A program made the translations under genes and the position numbers. From assembly GCF_030913225.1 (NCBI RefSeq), contig NZ_JAQYTS010000006.1:1-32381 (forward strand): a DNA stretch of 32,381 nt. Direction: 5' to 3'. The notes beneath the pieces were generated by a model. That model searched no databases. It was given only the letters and a program-made list of their open reading frames with translations, and was not told the DNA's origin. This DNA is from Spiroplasma sp. AdecLV25b (GTDB lineage Bacteria; Bacillota_I; Bacilli_A; Mycoplasmatales; VBWQ01). This document shows positions 31,105-32,381 of this stretch, one piece after another; within the stretch, counting starts at the first letter, position 1; the number at the start of each line of letters is the position of its first letter.

Positions 31105-32166
31105 AAGTTTTCAGCATTAGTTGCTGCTTAATTTTTCGCAAATTAATAATGGCTGTACTAATTAGTGATACTGATGTATATCAAATAATACCAATTACTA
31201 ATCATAATAAAATATTGATAAATTGCTCTTTACTTAAACCTAAACCATTTTGAATTCCTAGAAAAACAATACAGTAAGCAACAATCACACCAAGCGAGCC
31301 ACCTAAAGAAAAACAGAGCGCTGGTTTAATTTCATAATTTTTATCTTTAATAAAACGGCTTCCAGCAATGGGCATTAAAAAGGCTGCCGACCCCATCATA
31401 ATGGGGAAAGCACATTCGGCACTTAAACCTAATAAATATGTAGTTGCCATTGCCGGGGCATATATCCCTACTCCTAAGGCCATAAAAAGACCAAGCACAA
31501 AGAAAACACTAACTCCTACTAAATATTTTCATCAAACATTAAGACCAGTAGCAATTCCTGCTTTGGGCATAATGCCAATTTGTTTTTGACCTAATAACAT
31601 AATAATTGAAACAACAAATAATAAACCACCAATAAATAATTGTGATCAATTAAGTTTAATTTTATTAGCTAAAATCGCTCCTACATAAGCACCAGCACTT
31701 GCTGCTGCAATTAGTGAAACCAAAGTTGGCCATGCCACTTGTATTAAAGCAATAAAATAATCGCTTCTAAACAGGTAGGAATAGTATGACCAACGTTCAT
31801 AATTCCCATAATTTTTTTATCATTACGTACTTGTTTGGTTAGTTTTAATAGCACAATACTAACTGCAAATGAACCAATACCAATCGTATCACAAAAATCA
31901 GCAACAAAACCAATAAAACCTAGTTTTCAATATCTTTGTTTAATATTATCTTCAAATCCAATGTTATCTTCATTTTCAAATTGTTGGTAACTAGTTTTAA
32001 TAAAATAAAAACTAAAGATACCGACAACTGTTAATAGCACACTAATAAAAATCATAGCAACTAATGATGGAATTCAAATTTTAGTGAAAAATAATGTTAG
32101 TAAGAGAGTGGCTAAAGATAAAGGAATCAATAAGAAGCTGCAATACAAAATCTTTTTATTTATCAT
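31103..32166 (-). pseudogene. TauE/SafE family permease gene with one frameshift
   Basis: ATG at 32166 follows AAAAGGA. The first frame (MINKKILYCSFLLIPLS...) holds two membrane helices and the family half-repeat GFIGFVADFCDTIGIGSFAV, then MNVGHTIPTCLEAII, and stops at about 31746. One base missing from the A4 run at 31754-31757 breaks it; with one more base it reads EAIIFIALIQVAWPT and continues through about six more helices (AAASAGAYVGAILANKIK, FIGGLLFVVSIIMLLG) to TAA 31103. Restored, it would have about 354 aa and eight helices, the normal plan for these anion (sulfite/sulfonate-type) exporters. The short run makes sequencing error less likely but not excluded. Confidence 0.8.
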
Positions 32167-32226
32167 GCTGTTATAATGTCCTTTTCATTTTTAATATTAA
32201 TTTCATAAATAGAATTTTATCACGTA

Positions 32227-32285
32227 ATTGCTGTAATTTAAGGTTAAGTCCCGAATCTTGTGTAAATTTATTTTTACAGAGCAAT
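32227..32285 (-). promoter_or_regulatory. Structured leader with two mutually exclusive stems
   Basis: In the minus-strand leader of the permease gene, ATTGCTCTGTAA (32285-32274) can pair with TTACAGCAAT (32236-32227) with a 2-nt bulge. The part GTAAA (32277-32273) can instead pair with nearby TTTAC (32266-32262). The two stems share bases and cannot coexist. This is a feature of regulatory leaders, but no known riboswitch class is recognised and no terminator follows. Confidence 0.3.
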
Positions 32286-32317
32286 ATTTCTCATATCAAA
32301 TAAATTTAGTTTAATTT

Positions 32318-32326
32318 ATTATACCA
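32318..32326 (-). promoter_or_regulatory. Extended -10 promoter of the TauE/SafE gene
   Basis: On the minus strand TGGTATAAT (32326-32318) is a perfect extended -10, with TAGCAA about 15 nt upstream as a poor -35. It implies a leader of about 145 nt. Confidence 0.5.
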
Positions 32327-32381
32327 TACTTAAAAGTTGCTAAGTTAATCTTATCTAAAATTAATTTTAAAATTCTTATAG

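Overview
The window is AT-rich, low-coding-density DNA in which TGA is read as tryptophan inside every long gene (tig, lon, engB, copA, ligA, gatA/B, fba-like, ktrA). That, together with the order DUF3196-tig-lon, a HrcA/CIRCE site at lon, ankyrin and lipoprotein genes, and the gene content overall, points to a Mollicute of the Spiroplasma type (genetic code 4). The genus is inferred from gene style, not from a search. All ends below are given with TGA read through as Trp, so many genes are much longer than standard-code ORFs suggest.

Layout. 1-1932: a heavily decayed gene with its own promoter and an attenuator-like hairpin. 2010-7060: a protein-biogenesis and quality-control block: tRNA-Arg(TCT), DUF3196 protein, trigger factor, then Lon under a CIRCE-overlapped promoter. 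7087-8436 (minus): a protein with two ~70-residue duplicated units and a low-complexity tail. 8643-11497: engB and a copper-type P1B ATPase 14 nt apart. 11498-14085: a lipoprotein with an odd start region, a Cof-type HAD phosphatase (minus), and a four-tRNA cluster on the minus strand (transcribed Asn-Glu-Lys-Leu) with a near-consensus promoter. 14364-17920: an accessory island between the tRNA cluster and ligA. It holds a winged-helix-like YwgA/DUF4065-type protein, a SIR2-like gene broken by two opposite one-base homopolymer frameshifts, an 85-residue single-pass membrane protein, and a broken ankyrin-repeat gene on the opposite strand. 18132-23348: the ligA-gatC-gatA-gatB operon, whose genes overlap by 8, 11 and 8 nt. 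23701-25562: a divergent class II aldolase and, convergent to it, a KtrA/TrkA potassium-channel subunit with a probably frameshifted tail. 26121-31043: a membrane/surface block (DUF3137 protein, polytopic membrane protein, lipoprotein, decayed second lipoprotein). 31103-32166 (minus): a TauE/SafE permease broken by one base, behind a leader that can form alternative stems.

Core genes are intact while surface, transport and accessory genes are decaying through one-base homopolymer slips, in-frame TAA codons and one 5-bp tandem duplication. This is the pattern of ongoing genome reduction in a host-associated mollicute; part of it could be residual assembly error, and the entries say where that matters. 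The best candidate for an interesting system is the SIR2-like / winged-helix / small membrane protein island next to the tRNA cluster.
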